Shown: one piece after another, positions 32,477 to 42,029 of the stretch
How positions within the stretch are numbered: position 1 is the first letter of the stretch
Layout: each line of letters begins with the position of its first letter
Origin: Colwellia sp. PAMC 20917
GTDB lineage: Bacteria; Pseudomonadota; Gammaproteobacteria; Enterobacterales; Alteromonadaceae
NCBI RefSeq assembly: GCF_001767295.1
Contig: NZ_CP014944.1
Span: 1,364,001 to 1,428,000 of the forward strand
Length of the DNA stretch: 64,000 nucleotides
Direction: 5' to 3'
Made by a program: the position numbers and the translations under genes
Notes under the pieces: generated by a model
Seen by the model: only the letters and a program-made list of their open reading frames with translations
What the model was told of the DNA's origin: nothing
Database searches by the model: none

Positions 32477-33391
32477 TTATTCTCTCAATGAATGGCCGGT
32501 TAATTTTAGAAAAAGATCATCAAGATTAGGAGACTTTACTTGTAAACCTTCTAATGGAATTTTTTCAGCAATTAACAAGCTAATAGTTTCTTCCACATGT
32601 TGCGTCGTTATTTCGACGCGCTCGTGTTCGATAGTCCAATGATGTTTTTCAATTAATGGCTGCGGTACTTGCTCTTGAGGTAAATAAATAAAGACCTCTT
32701 GAAAATGCTTAGCAAGTAATCGATTAGGTGTACCACTTTCAATAATTTTACCATTGTCCATAATAACCACTTCATCACAAAGTTGTTCCGCTTCGTCCAT
32801 GTAATGAGTGGTTAAAATAACCGTCTTATTTTGAGCTTTAATATTTTTTATTAACTGCCAAAAATTACGTCTCGCCTGTGGATCAAGCCCCGTAGTGGGC
32901 TCATCAAGAAAAATAATATCGGGGTCATTAATTAACGCCAGTGCTAATAATAACCGTTGGCGTTGTCCACCCGACAACAAACGATTATCTCTATCTAAAA
33001 AATCTTTTAAGCCACAGAGCTCAATTAATTGCTGATGAGGTACAGTGTTGTCATAAAATGCGGTGAATAAATTTAAGGTCTCTTGTACCGTTAAAAAATC
33101 TTGCAAAGCAGTACTTTGAAATTGAATGCCAATTTGCTGACTTATATCCTTACCTATGCTTTTTCCTGAATAAAGCACTTCACCACTGGTCGCTGGAATT
33201 ATCCCTTCCATTATTTCAATGGTCGTCGTTTTTCCTGCACCATTTGGCCCTAACAAACCAAAACAATGCCCTTTAGTAATGGTGAAACTAATATCATCAA
33301 CCGCTTGCACACCTTTATAACTTTTAACTAAATGATTAACTTCAATAACATCGTTTTTTGTTTGACCAACCCGTTGCTGACTCTGTGTCAT
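32477..33391 (-). CDS. ABC transporter ATP-binding protein (ABC-2 exporter)
   Basis: A 304-residue ATPase with Walker A GPNGAGKTTT, signature LSGGQRQRLLLA, Walker B IIFLDEPTTGLD and the switch histidine in ILTTHYMDEA. The C-terminal extension after about residue 230 is typical of drug-exporter ATPases (DrrA-like). AGGAAAG precedes the ATG. Its start is about 90 bases from the Fur-box-like site at 33486-33504, which also faces two divergent small genes, so iron may control the exporter. Confidence 0.92.
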   Translation of the reverse strand: MTQSQQRVGQTKNDVIEVNHLVKSYKGVQAVDDISFTITKGHCFGLLGPNGAGKTTTIEIMEGIIPATSGEVLYSGKSIGKDISQQIGIQFQSTALQDFLTVQETLNLFTAFYDNTVPHQQLIELCGLKDFLDRDNRLLSGGQRQRLLLALALINDPDIIFLDEPTTGLDPQARRNFWQLIKNIKAQNKTVILTTHYMDEAEQLCDEVVIMDNGKIIESGTPNRLLAKHFQEVFIYLPQEQVPQPLIEKHHWTIEHERVEITTQHVEETISLLIAEKIPLEGLQVKSPNLDDLFLKLTGHSLRE

Positions 33392-33485
33392 AACTTTCCT
33401 AATAATACCTAATGCTTGCTCGTTATTGTAATGGGATATGTGTAAAAATCACATCACTAAAAATAATAAAACACCTAACAATACA

Positions 33486-33504
33486 AATGATAACAATTAT
33501 CATT
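33486..33504. promoter_or_regulatory. Fur-box-like operator
   Basis: The 19 bases AATGATAACAATTATCATT form an inverted repeat with eight of nine arm positions complementary, and closely resemble the classical Fur box (GATAATGATAATCATTATC). It lies 82 bases before the small gene at 33570 and 95 bases before the ABC ATPase start at 33391 on the other strand, so it could repress either or both when iron is plentiful. Confidence 0.75.
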
Positions 33505-33569
33505 TGCATTATGGTAACTATTACATTAAATTAAATCTAACGTTATCGGCAAAGCAAAGGAGTTTCATC

Positions 33570-33800
33570 ATGGGTGCGCAACAATACTCTATCAATAGAA
33601 AAAATATCCAAGACAATTATCACCAAACACACACTGAAAAGGCAAAAGTTGAATTGCCCATCATATTATTAGAAAAGTTAATCTTGTCTGGCGCTTTGCC
33701 TGGTAATGAGTGCAGGTGCTTAGATGATGCTGCACGTAAAACATTGTGGCAATCACTCTTACAAAGCAGCTTGCAGGGAGAGCAATCAAGATGTCGTTAA
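33570..33800 (+). CDS. Small protein of unknown function, probably Fur-regulated
   Basis: A 76-residue protein with no signal peptide or membrane segment. The ATG at 33570 has an ideal AAAGGAG ribosome-binding site eight bases away; an upstream in-frame ATG at 33438 lies before the operator and lacks one. The C-terminal half reads LPGNECRCLDDAARKTLWQS, with a Cys-x-Cys pair that could bind metal. It overlaps the next gene by ten bases. I recall iron-regulated small proteins in related bacteria but cannot place this one in a named family. Confidence 0.75.
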   Translation: MGAQQYSINRKNIQDNYHQTHTEKAKVELPIILLEKLILSGALPGNECRCLDDAARKTLWQSLLQSSLQGEQSRCR

Positions 33801-34048
33801 CTTATTCAGCGAGCTCTCATAAAGACAGTATTCATTGCGCTATTGCTTATTCAAGTGAGCTTTATCAAATAGAAGATTGGTTGAGCGTATTAACCAAAAC
33901 TTATGCGCAACATCCCAGTAATGAATTAGCAAAGGTGATCAGCTATTATTTAACTCGCCTTATTAAACATGACGACTTCACCGCTTTCGCCAGTCAGCCT
34001 TGTCATTATTTTACTATGCTTAAATTTTGGCAACAACAGATCGCCTAG
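33791..34048 (+). CDS. Small protein of unknown function, second gene of the Fur-box unit
   Basis: An 85-residue protein starting with ATG at 33791, inside the last codons of the preceding gene, with GGGAG about ten bases upstream as ribosome-binding site. The sequence is helical-looking and rich in His, Tyr and Ser (HKDSIHCAIAYSSELYQIED, then ISYYLTRLIKH and SQPCHYFTMLKFWQQQ). No domain is recognised. The overlap implies coupled translation and therefore a joint role with the first small protein, plausibly in iron limitation. Confidence 0.7.
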   Translation: MSLTYSASSHKDSIHCAIAYSSELYQIEDWLSVLTKTYAQHPSNELAKVISYYLTRLIKHDDFTAFASQPCHYFTMLKFWQQQIA

Positions 34049-34060
34049 GCGATTGAATAG

Positions 34061-36289
34061 CTAGTGCGCTTGCGCTTGAGCCTGCGCAATGTAATCAATT
34101 AGGGCCTGATTTAGCATTTTTTTACCAGTTAACTGATGATTCTTACATACTTCATCAACGGGCTTTTTCTGTAAAATACGTTCAATTAACACGAGTATAC
34201 TTGCTTGATAATTTTCTTTACAGTGTAAAAGACACCAATAATGTAACGCTTTTACGCAATGACTAAACTGCCGTTTTTGTTGAACAAAGTCGCTAATACT
34301 GCTTAGCTGATGGGCGCTTAGCTGTGGTAAACTTTTATCCGGGCAATGATGTAATATTTGCCACACTAACTTAGGTGATAAACCTTTGTATTCATCGGTG
34401 AGTAAATAATCGAATGAACTATAAAATTCACTGGCAATCTTTCGTTGAAAAAATTGCCCCCGGTCGCTCATTGCAGAAACCACTAGCGCGGAATGCTCAC
34501 CACTGGCTTGGTCTTTAGTAAAACCTATTCGAGCAATTTGATAATCAGCATCTTGCCAAAACTTAAGTAACTGCGCATTGGCACCAAAACTCGCGCCAAT
34601 AAAATCAACTTGCTGCTTTTTTGCAAAATTTTCTAGCGCTTTAATAAAACAACGGCCAAAACCATATCCTTGATATTGTGGATGAATAGCTATGCGTAAA
34701 ACCCGCAAATATTGATAACTAAAACTTTCACTAAAACCACAATGAGTTAATAAAGATTGGGGAATAAACTGATTTTTTAGTCGACGTTGATTTGTTGCTA
34801 TCGCTTGAATATCGGCTGTTTTATTACACCCTTCTTCAAGAAGTAAGGCAACACCGACAATATCATCACCTAATTTGGCAACAAATAATTGTAGCGCTTT
34901 ATTGTCTAGTAATAGCGTAATATCGTTTGGTGACGTTTGATAATGAGCAGTGACCAGCACAGCAAAAACTTGCTTTAATAACGCTGTGTCTTCAATCAAC
35001 GAGGTTGATGATACTTGGCTAAAAGATAACGACTCTTTAGCCAACTGCACTGTCGATGATTGGCTTAAGGTTGTTTTATTGAAAGAAATTTCGCTTACAG
35101 GCTGAGTTAGTAACGGCAATTCTGTTAACTTGGCGTTGAGTAAACAACTTTCAAAAACAAAGACTTCTAGCGGATCGTCTTGACGCCAGCGAATAGGCTG
35201 ATGCATATGAAAGCTTCGCCACTGCGGCACTTGCTTTGTTAACGCTTGTTGAAACTTTACCGTAAAGCCGCGCCCTGCTCCTTCATAACCATGAACCGTA
35301 CTTGAAAAAACAACACGAGAAAAAAGGGCCGTTAAGCTTGTTAATAAAGGCACCGGAATGGCAGCTGCCTCGTCAACCAGTAATAGCGAAATATTCAATG
35401 AATCATCGCGGCGAATGAGTTGATCGACCGCAACAAAAGTTATCGACCCCAAAGGGTGAACCAAGGCGGTTTTACTGGTATTAGCATAGTCAAATTTTTC
35501 GCCAAGTGCCGCTAATGAACAAGCAAGTTGACGGTAAAAAACCGATAAAGAACGAACATGGGGTGCGGTAATAACAATATTAATTTTTTCATGGCCCATA
35601 GCGGTGTTATTTGCAATGAGCTCAACACAAGCAATAGCAAGCGCTGATGATTTTCCACGACCACGATCAGCGGTTAGCACTAATGGGCGGTTTCGATGAC
35701 CTCGGCTGACCTTAATAATATGTTCAACGGCTATTTGTTGTTCTTTGGTTTTACATTGATATAAAAAATCACTAGAGACGGTCGATATTGCTGGTGCTAT
35801 ATCATCTAACAACGGAAACGTTTGTTCGTCACTTTGTGAAATCGTAATTAACGCTTTATTGTCGAGTAGTTGTCGATAAAAATACTTAAGTGAAGCTTTC
35901 TTTGTTTGCTCAATCGCTTGTATTAATGGTTTTTCAAGCCATAAACACATAACACCGCCAGCGACTAGCGTGCCAGAGAGCGCCGCAAAAGCATCCAAAT
36001 TGATACTATTAAGCGCAGAACAGTCGCTATTTTCAACACCTGAAAATAATATTCGACTATGCTCACTACCGAGTTGCTGAGCAAAGTGTTTGTTGTTGAT
36101 CGTGGCAGAAATTTCGGGGTGGTGACTAAACACCAGCCAAGCGTCTTTACTCTGGTTTTGTTCATTAAGTTGCAGTAACTGCTTTACCCAGCAAGCATCA
36201 CCGACCAGTAACACCAGTTGTCGCTGAAATTTGCTCAAAGCCTGACATTGCATTTCTTCAAGCCATTCGACGAAATTACGGTTAGACAT
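34061..36289 (-). CDS. tmcA: tRNA(Met) cytidine acetyltransferase TmcA
   Basis: A 742-residue enzyme that forms N4-acetylcytidine at the wobble position of elongator tRNA(Met), using ATP and acetyl-CoA. An N-terminal DUF1726-like domain precedes a helicase-like domain with Walker A ADRGRGKSSALAIA and Walker B LLLVDEAAAIPVPLL. A GNAT acetyltransferase domain follows (LRIAIHPQYQGYGFGRCF binds acetyl-CoA) and then a C-terminal tRNA-binding region. It is somewhat longer than the E. coli enzyme (671 residues). It converges with the small genes at 33570-34048. Confidence 0.95.
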   Translation of the reverse strand: MSNRNFVEWLEEMQCQALSKFQRQLVLLVGDACWVKQLLQLNEQNQSKDAWLVFSHHPEISATINNKHFAQQLGSEHSRILFSGVENSDCSALNSINLDAFAALSGTLVAGGVMCLWLEKPLIQAIEQTKKASLKYFYRQLLDNKALITISQSDEQTFPLLDDIAPAISTVSSDFLYQCKTKEQQIAVEHIIKVSRGHRNRPLVLTADRGRGKSSALAIACVELIANNTAMGHEKINIVITAPHVRSLSVFYRQLACSLAALGEKFDYANTSKTALVHPLGSITFVAVDQLIRRDDSLNISLLLVDEAAAIPVPLLTSLTALFSRVVFSSTVHGYEGAGRGFTVKFQQALTKQVPQWRSFHMHQPIRWRQDDPLEVFVFESCLLNAKLTELPLLTQPVSEISFNKTTLSQSSTVQLAKESLSFSQVSSTSLIEDTALLKQVFAVLVTAHYQTSPNDITLLLDNKALQLFVAKLGDDIVGVALLLEEGCNKTADIQAIATNQRRLKNQFIPQSLLTHCGFSESFSYQYLRVLRIAIHPQYQGYGFGRCFIKALENFAKKQQVDFIGASFGANAQLLKFWQDADYQIARIGFTKDQASGEHSALVVSAMSDRGQFFQRKIASEFYSSFDYLLTDEYKGLSPKLVWQILHHCPDKSLPQLSAHQLSSISDFVQQKRQFSHCVKALHYWCLLHCKENYQASILVLIERILQKKPVDEVCKNHQLTGKKMLNQALIDYIAQAQAQAH

Positions 36290-36504
36290 AAGCAGGCGCT
36301 AAATTCAGTAAAACTAAAGTGAAAGCAGTTTATCAATCTGCTACCGCAATTCAAATAGTTTATTTTTATCTGCGGTTATTTACTAAAAAATAATGGCATT
36401 AATAGTAGGCGATTGAGCTAATTTATTGAAATTTTCTCAGTTGTTGCCTATCTTGAAATTAATCCTTATTAATAAAAATACTTAACCGTGAGAAAAACAC
36501 GATA

Positions 36505-36672
36505 ATGGCAGATGAATATAAAGCAAATGACGAGTCTGATAACTACGACAAAGATCTCGCCACCGGTAAAAAAGCAGATAAAAATAGCAAGGTGCGTAAA
36601 CGTATCGATGATTTGCTAGAAAAAAAGCGCCTTCGTGAAGCATTAGACTTCAGTGATGATTGGGAAATATAG
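36505..36672 (+). CDS. Small PA3496-type conserved protein
   Basis: A 55-residue charged protein starting with ATG at 36505. Its C-terminal half KVRKRIDDLLEKKRLREAL, then DFSDDWEI, matches the short basic helix of the family named after Pseudomonas PA3496, which has been linked to envelope integrity. The N-terminal half is acidic and low in complexity. It precedes the PdxH-like gene in the same direction. The family assignment rests on recall of the motif. Confidence 0.65.
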   Translation: MADEYKANDESDNYDKDLATGKKADKNSKVRKRIDDLLEKKRLREALDFSDDWEI

Positions 36673-36787
36673 TCATCACTGCTTTAACTTTTGATTGCAT
36701 TAAGCCGATAATCTCTTATTGTCAGATAAAACATTCATGCTACTATCTAACGAACTTATTCTCCCTACATCATTTAAATTTACCGTT

Positions 36788-37459
36788 ATGACATTATTTG
36801 AAAAATTACGTTGCTTATTAACATTTGGTCAAGGTGTTGCCTTACCACTTCCCGATATTTCTGAACAAACAACACCCATTGAATTGTTTGGCCGATGGTT
36901 TGATGACGCGAAAAAATCAGGCATTTTATTACCTGAAGCGATGTCTGTCAGCAGCTGCGATCAAAACGGACAACCTAGCTCACGTATGGTGTTGTTAAAA
37001 GAGTTTAATGACGATGGTTTCGTTTTTTATACTAATTACGCCAGCCGAAAAAGCCAAGATTTAAATGAGAATAATAAGATAGCCTTATTATTTCATTGGA
37101 ATGTACTGCAACGCCAAGTCAGGATAGAAGGCAGAGTAGAAAAAGTAACGCCTGAACAATCAGAACAATATTTTCATAGCAGAGACCGCGGTAGCCAAAT
37201 TGGCGCATGGGCGTCAAAGCAAAGTTCACCACTGGCGAGTAAAGAAGCATTAAAGCAGAGCGAAGCTTATTACACTGAAAAGTTTGCTGGTCAAGAAGTC
37301 CCCTTACCTGAATTTTGGGGCGGTTGGCGAATAAAACCTCATTACCTTGAATTTTGGCAAGGTCGAGCTAATCGTTTACATGACCGTATTTGCTTTGAAC
37401 AAGAGCAAAATCAAGATGACAAAAAGGTACTATGGCATCAATTTAAATTGAACCCTTAA
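36788..37459 (+). CDS. pdxH: Pyridoxamine 5'-phosphate oxidase
   Basis: An FMN-dependent oxidase that makes pyridoxal phosphate from pyridoxamine or pyridoxine phosphate. Family motifs are SSRMVLLKEF, VFYTNYASRKSQDL, YFHSRDRGSQIGAWASKQSS, PEFWGGWRIKP and EFWQGRANRLHDR at the C-terminus. The ATG at 36788 gives 223 residues, close to the usual 212-218; upstream starts (ATG 36737, TTG 36719) would add 17-23 unusual residues. None has a clear ribosome-binding site. The stop overlaps the next gene's ATG. Confidence 0.93.
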   Translation: MTLFEKLRCLLTFGQGVALPLPDISEQTTPIELFGRWFDDAKKSGILLPEAMSVSSCDQNGQPSSRMVLLKEFNDDGFVFYTNYASRKSQDLNENNKIALLFHWNVLQRQVRIEGRVEKVTPEQSEQYFHSRDRGSQIGAWASKQSSPLASKEALKQSEAYYTEKFAGQEVPLPEFWGGWRIKPHYLEFWQGRANRLHDRICFEQEQNQDDKKVLWHQFKLNP

Positions 37460-38304
37460 TGGCTATGTTTAAATATTCAAACGGTATTTATAGGATGTCT
37501 ATTTTGAACAACATATCAATGCTATATAAGGTTGTCGGTGTTGCTGTTTTATGTGCTTTATTTAGCGTTAAGCCATTAGCCAACCCTACTAATATTTTAG
37601 TTGGCTTGGAGCCATTTCCTCCTTTAGTAAACGAAGACGGCACTGGTTTTGTTATTGATATGCTTAATGGCCTGCAAGAAAATTCCACACTAACGTTTAA
37701 TTATCAAATAATGACCTATGCTCGCGCGAAGCTAGAATTAAAAAGTTACCGTATCGACATGGTAGGTTTAACGCCTAAAGATAGTGAAACAGAAAGCTTT
37801 TACCAATACGCACAAGAGTTATCTTGGCACTTTGACACTACCGTTGATCTTTATTCAACATCCCCCGCTAACTTTGACATCAAAAATTTGCCTGAAGGGA
37901 GTATAGGTACACTAATTGGTAATGCTGATTTTTTCGCTGAATTAGCGCAAGTTCCCAGAGAAAAGTTTGTTGAAATAAGTAGTTTAGCGAAATTAATTAT
38001 GATGATGGCACGCGGGAGACTTAAAGTGATACTTTTCGAACGGGTGGCTATGATGTCAACGATTAAAGAATTACAAGACGATCTCTCCACCAAAGTTCCA
38101 ACAGAATTCAATTCCCCCGAAAGCCCACAAAAAATTTATTATCAAAAGTTTAAAGTTATTGCAGCCAGTCTTGCTGTTGCAAACGATGCAGTAGGAGCAA
38201 AGCTAAAAAAACAATTAGATGCGTTACTGTCTGACGATACCGCTCACTACTTTAAAAAAATAGCTCCTTACGCCCAATTGCCTGATAACGGTATAATTGA
38301 GTAA
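37459..38304 (+). CDS. Periplasmic solute-binding-like protein (SBP type 3 fold)
   Basis: A 281-residue protein whose hydrophobic stretch at about residues 22-41 (YKVVGVAVLCALFSVKPLA) is a signal peptide, followed by a type-3 binding fold (ILVGLEPFPPLVNEDGTGFV, then MLNGLQE). The most upstream ATG overlaps the pdxH stop (TAATG); internal ATGs at 37495 or 37519 would give a more usual signal peptide. It is a distant relative of the protein at 30497-31237. No permease is adjacent, so it may be a stand-alone binding or sensory protein. Confidence 0.7.
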   Translation: MAMFKYSNGIYRMSILNNISMLYKVVGVAVLCALFSVKPLANPTNILVGLEPFPPLVNEDGTGFVIDMLNGLQENSTLTFNYQIMTYARAKLELKSYRIDMVGLTPKDSETESFYQYAQELSWHFDTTVDLYSTSPANFDIKNLPEGSIGTLIGNADFFAELAQVPREKFVEISSLAKLIMMMARGRLKVILFERVAMMSTIKELQDDLSTKVPTEFNSPESPQKIYYQKFKVIAASLAVANDAVGAKLKKQLDALLSDDTAHYFKKIAPYAQLPDNGIIE

Positions 38305-38374
38305 AAGATAGCTAAGCTAGCAAATATGTCATTTGTTGTCGTAGCTGGGTATTAGCCTAGCTAAGATGAAAAAA

Positions 38375-38397
38375 AACGGGAAGCATTGCTTCCCGTT
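38375..38397. terminator. Bidirectional rho-independent terminator
   Basis: AACGGGAAGC (38375-38384) pairs perfectly with GCTTCCCGTT (38388-38397) around a three-base loop, with A residues before and T residues after. It separates the convergent ends of the solute-binding protein gene and oadB and can serve both. Confidence 0.9.
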
Positions 38398-38431
38398 TTT
38401 GTTAGTTAACGCGTTAAGCGTACCACAATTT

Positions 38432-39562
38432 CTATCCCACTAATGCTAGTAAGATACCTGCCGCAACCGCTGAACCAAGCACACCGGCAACGTTAGGCCC
38501 CATCGCATGCATTAATAAGAAGTTGTGTGGATTAGCTTCTAAACCCACTTTATTAGCAACACGTGCCGCCATAGGTACGGCTGAAACACCGGCAGCGCCA
38601 ATAAGAGGATTAATAGGTGTTGATGAAAGTTTATTCATTAACTTAGCCATTAATACCCCAGAAGCAGTGCCAATTGAGAATGCCACGGCACCTAAACCTA
38701 AAATACCTAAGGTTTCTATATTCAAAAAGGCTTCGGCACTTAATTTAGAGCCAACCCCTAAACCTAAGAATATGGTGGTGATATTAATTAACTCGTTCTG
38801 CGCTGTTGAGCTTAATCGTTCAACCACGCCAGATTCTCGCATCAAATTACCCAAACAGAACATGCCAACTAAAGGTGTTGCTGATGGTAAAAAGAAAATA
38901 GTCATCATGAGAACACCTAATGGGAATACTATTTTTTCAATTTTTGTTACTGGGCGTAATTGCGCCATTTCAATTTTACGTTCAGCATCAGTGGTTAATG
39001 CGCGCATAATAGGTGGCTGAATAATTGGCACTAAAGCCATATAAGAATAAGCAGCAACGGCAATAGCACCTAATAATTCTGGCGCTAGTTTTGATGCTAA
39101 AAATATCGCTGTCGGGCCATCTGCACCACCAATAATAGCAATAGCTGATGCATCTTTAAGCGTAAATTCAATACCAGGTATTGCGTTTAAAGCAATAGCA
39201 CCAAATAAGGTGGCAAAGATACCGAATTGGGCAGCAGCACCAAGTAACAAGGTTTTAGGGTTAGCGATTAACGCGCCAAAGTCGGTCATTGCACCCACCC
39301 CCATAAAGATAATCAACGGGAATATCCCCGTATCAATACCCGCATAGTAGATGAAATGTAATAAACCACCAACTTCTGAAAATCCAGCCAATGGTATATT
39401 GGTTAATATCGCACCAAAGCCCATAGGTAATAACAATAACGGTTCAAAATTACGTGCTATTGCAAGATAAAGTAGCAAACAGCCAACTATCATCATGATC
39501 ACCTGACCTGACTCGAAGTTAGCTAAGCCAGTAGACAACCAAAGTTTATTTAACGAATCCAT
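38432..39562 (-). CDS. oadB: Oxaloacetate decarboxylase, sodium-pumping beta subunit
   Basis: A 376-residue membrane protein with about nine to eleven helices, the sodium-channel subunit of the decarboxylase. It carries the essential aspartate in [16 protein letters not shown], as well as [15 protein letters not shown] and [18 protein letters not shown]. It decarboxylates carboxybiotin and uses the energy to export sodium. It begins six bases after oadA in the order oadG, oadA, oadB. Confidence 0.95.
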   Translation of the reverse strand: MDSLNKLWLSTGLANFESGQVIMMIVGCLLLYLAIARNFEPLLLLPMGFGAILTNIPLAGFSEVGGLLHFIYYAGIDTGIFPLIIFMGVGAMTDFGALIANPKTLLLGAAAQFGIFATLFGAIALNAIPGIEFTLKDASAIAIIGGADGPTAIFLASKLAPELLGAIAVAAYSYMALVPIIQPPIMRALTTDAERKIEMAQLRPVTKIEKIVFPLGVLMMTIFFLPSATPLVGMFCLGNLMRESGVVERLSSTAQNELINITTIFLGLGVGSKLSAEAFLNIETLGILGLGAVAFSIGTASGVLMAKLMNKLSSTPINPLIGAAGVSAVPMAARVANKVGLEANPHNFLLMHAMGPNVAGVLGSAVAAGILLALVG

Positions 39563-39568
39563 TATTAT

Positions 39569-41350
39569 CTATCCTAAACTCAATAAAGCTTGACCAACAG
39601 TTACAGAATCGCCTTCTTTAATATCCACTGAAGTGACGGTACCTGAGTTAACTGCACGAATTTCAGTTTCCATTTTCATTGCTTCCATAATGATAACAAC
39701 TTCACCGGCTGCAACTTCATCACCTTCATTAACTAACACTTTAAATATATTGCCAGCAAGTGGTGCATTTAACGCTTCAGAAGTTGATGAGGACGGTTTT
39801 GATGACTGCGATGATGATTGACTACTACTAGGCTGAGTAATTTGGCTAATATCGCCTCCAGGGCCTACAACGACGTCAAACACCTGACCATCAACACTAA
39901 CGGCATAACTTTCTGGCGCGGTTGAACTTTTAGCGGGTGCAGAGGCTGCTACCGCATCTTCAATCGTAGGCACAGGTTCAAATGCATCCGGGTTATTTCT
40001 ATTTTCTAGAAATTTCAGTCCTATTTGCGGGAACAATGCATACGTTAAAACGTCATCAATCACTTCATCGGCTAAATCAATCTGTTTCTCTTTAGCAAGT
40101 TCTTCTAATTCTGCAGTAAGATTATCAAGTTCAGGTTTAATTAAATCAGCAGGACGACAAGTTATCGCTTCAGCGCCATCTAAAACACGCGCTTGCAATT
40201 CGGCATTAACTTTATCGGCAGTTGCGCCATATTCACCCTTTAAAACACCGGCTGTTTCTTTAGTGATTGACTTGTAACGCTCACCCGTCAATACATTTAA
40301 TACCGCTTGCGTACCAACAATTTGCGAGGTTGGCGTCACTAATGGGATATAACCTAAATCTTTTCTTACTTTTGGAATTTCAATTAATACTTCATCAAGC
40401 TTGTCTGCAGCGCCTTGTTCTCTTAACTGCATTTCCATATTTGTTAACATGCCGCCAGGAACTTGTGCAAGTAAAATACGCGCATCGATACCTTTTAAGC
40501 TACCTTCAAATTTGGCATACTTTTTACGAACTTCACGAAAGTAAGTGGCAACTTCAGCAAGCTTCACCATATCTAAACCAGTATCTCGTTTGGTACCTTC
40601 AACAATCGAAACAATCGTTTCTGTCGGTGAATGACCATAAGTCATACTCATTGAAGAAATAGACGTATCGATAACATCTACATCGGCATCAATAGCCTTC
40701 ATGTGAGTAGCAATACTTAAACCTGTGGTCGCATGACAATGTAAAGCAATAGGTAAAGAGACCGTTTCTTTTAGACGACCAATCAATTCTTCAGCGTCGT
40801 AAGGTTTTAATAAACCAGACATGTCTTTGATACATAAAGAATGCGCGCCCATATCTTCAATTTGCTTAGCCATCGTCAGCCAACCTTCAAGGGTATGCAC
40901 TGGACTCTCGGTATAGCTTAATGTGCCTTGCGCATGAGCGCCGACTTTTACTGCTGATTTAATCGCTGTTTGTAAATTACGTACATCATTCATTGCATCG
41001 AAAATGCGAAACACGTCAATACCGTTAACATGAGCACGTTCAACAAACTTCTCGACCACATCATCAGCATAATGACGGTAGCCTAAAATATTCTGACCGC
41101 GAAATAACATTTGTTGTTTAGTTTTTGGCATCGCTTTTTTTAATGCGCGTAAACGTTCCCAAGGATCTTCACCTAAATAGCGAATACAAGAGTCAAACGT
41201 AGCACCACCCCAAGACTCGATTGACCAAAAACCAATTTCATCAAGTTTTGGCGCAATGGGTAACATATCCTCAAGGCGTAAACGAGTGGCGAGCAATGAT
41301 TGATGACCATCTCTTAAAACAACTTCAGTGATACCTAATGGCTTTGTCAT
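39569..41350 (-). CDS. oadA: Oxaloacetate decarboxylase alpha subunit (biotin-dependent)
   Basis: A 593-residue cytoplasmic subunit that moves the carboxyl group from oxaloacetate to biotin. The N-terminal carboxyltransferase barrel has [13 protein letters not shown] and the metal ligands in HCHATTG; the conserved PYC/OADA domain follows. A Ser/Gln/Pro-rich flexible linker (about residues 500-520) leads to the C-terminal biotinyl domain with the target lysine in EAMKMET. It is the middle gene of oadGAB. Confidence 0.96.
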   Translation of the reverse strand: MTKPLGITEVVLRDGHQSLLATRLRLEDMLPIAPKLDEIGFWSIESWGGATFDSCIRYLGEDPWERLRALKKAMPKTKQQMLFRGQNILGYRHYADDVVEKFVERAHVNGIDVFRIFDAMNDVRNLQTAIKSAVKVGAHAQGTLSYTESPVHTLEGWLTMAKQIEDMGAHSLCIKDMSGLLKPYDAEELIGRLKETVSLPIALHCHATTGLSIATHMKAIDADVDVIDTSISSMSMTYGHSPTETIVSIVEGTKRDTGLDMVKLAEVATYFREVRKKYAKFEGSLKGIDARILLAQVPGGMLTNMEMQLREQGAADKLDEVLIEIPKVRKDLGYIPLVTPTSQIVGTQAVLNVLTGERYKSITKETAGVLKGEYGATADKVNAELQARVLDGAEAITCRPADLIKPELDNLTAELEELAKEKQIDLADEVIDDVLTYALFPQIGLKFLENRNNPDAFEPVPTIEDAVAASAPAKSSTAPESYAVSVDGQVFDVVVGPGGDISQITQPSSSQSSSQSSKPSSSTSEALNAPLAGNIFKVLVNEGDEVAAGEVVIIMEAMKMETEIRAVNSGTVTSVDIKEGDSVTVGQALLSLG

Positions 41351-41360
41351 GAGTTTATTC

Positions 41361-41651
41361 CTATTTAGTTTTATGGTTGCTTAAGGGTTGATTATGTTGT
41401 TTTCGGTATTGCGATACAGCAGAAGTAATTGCTGCCACCATTTTAGGTGAAACACCATCAACATTTTGTTTTGTTTTTTGATTTGAGCGGGTAGATCTTG
41501 TTTGGACAACGGCATCTGGAAATTTGATGGCGAGGCGTTTTAAAACGACATTAATAAAAACAATCATTAATCCCAAAAAGATAAAAACGAAGACCATGCC
41601 AGCAAACATTAACGTGCCCGCTTCTACAAATAATTGATTTAGGTGTTCCAT
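41361..41651 (-). CDS. oadG: Oxaloacetate decarboxylase gamma subunit
   Basis: A 96-residue protein with one N-terminal membrane helix ([20 protein letters not shown]) and a hydrophilic basic tail, the usual gamma layout that joins the alpha and beta subunits. The ATG at 41651 has GAG about four bases beyond a short gap and matches the family start better than the ATG at 41663. It is the first gene of oadGAB, ten bases before oadA. Confidence 0.9.
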   Translation of the reverse strand: MEHLNQLFVEAGTLMFAGMVFVFIFLGLMIVFINVVLKRLAIKFPDAVVQTRSTRSNQKTKQNVDGVSPKMVAAITSAVSQYRKQHNQPLSNHKTK

Positions 41652-41814
41652 GAAAAGTCTCATTCAAACAAAAAGTTTTATTAGAATAATCACTCCAATG
41701 CCTAAAAAGCAAACTAATTATTGCAGTTTCATAAAAATAATTTCGTGTCAATCTAGATTAGAGTAAATATTCAGTATTTTTAGCACTTTATTAAGAAAAA
41801 ACTGTATATTTACC

Positions 41815-41830
41815 ATATTGTATACAATAT
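41815..41830. promoter_or_regulatory. Palindromic operator-like site upstream of oadGAB
   Basis: ATATTGTATACAATAT is a perfect 16-base palindrome 164 bases before oadG, with a half-related ATATACAATATAC at 41875-41887. The core TTGTATACAA is a common type of operator for GntR-family regulators of organic acid metabolism, so control by such a protein is plausible. No GntR gene lies in the window. The sequence from here to 42030 holds nothing else I can name. Confidence 0.45.
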
Positions 41831-42029
41831 AGTATTCTGATATTGCTGAGCTAGCGAGATAAAAGCCAGCATAATATACAATATACACATAGTTTTGATT
41901 TATTCTAAATATGTGCATAAATATATAAAGGGGGTTTAATTAACAAATAATCAACTGCTTTAGCATGTGTATGAGATAACTATTTTGAACAAAGTAAACA
42001 CAAGATAGCACAGTCAAAAACCCTGAATG

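Noticed and set aside
33438-33569. Longer N-terminus for the first Fur-box gene from an ATG at 33438
   Set aside because: That start precedes the operator, the extension is Asn/Tyr-rich and low in complexity, and the ATG at 33570 has an ideal ribosome-binding site.
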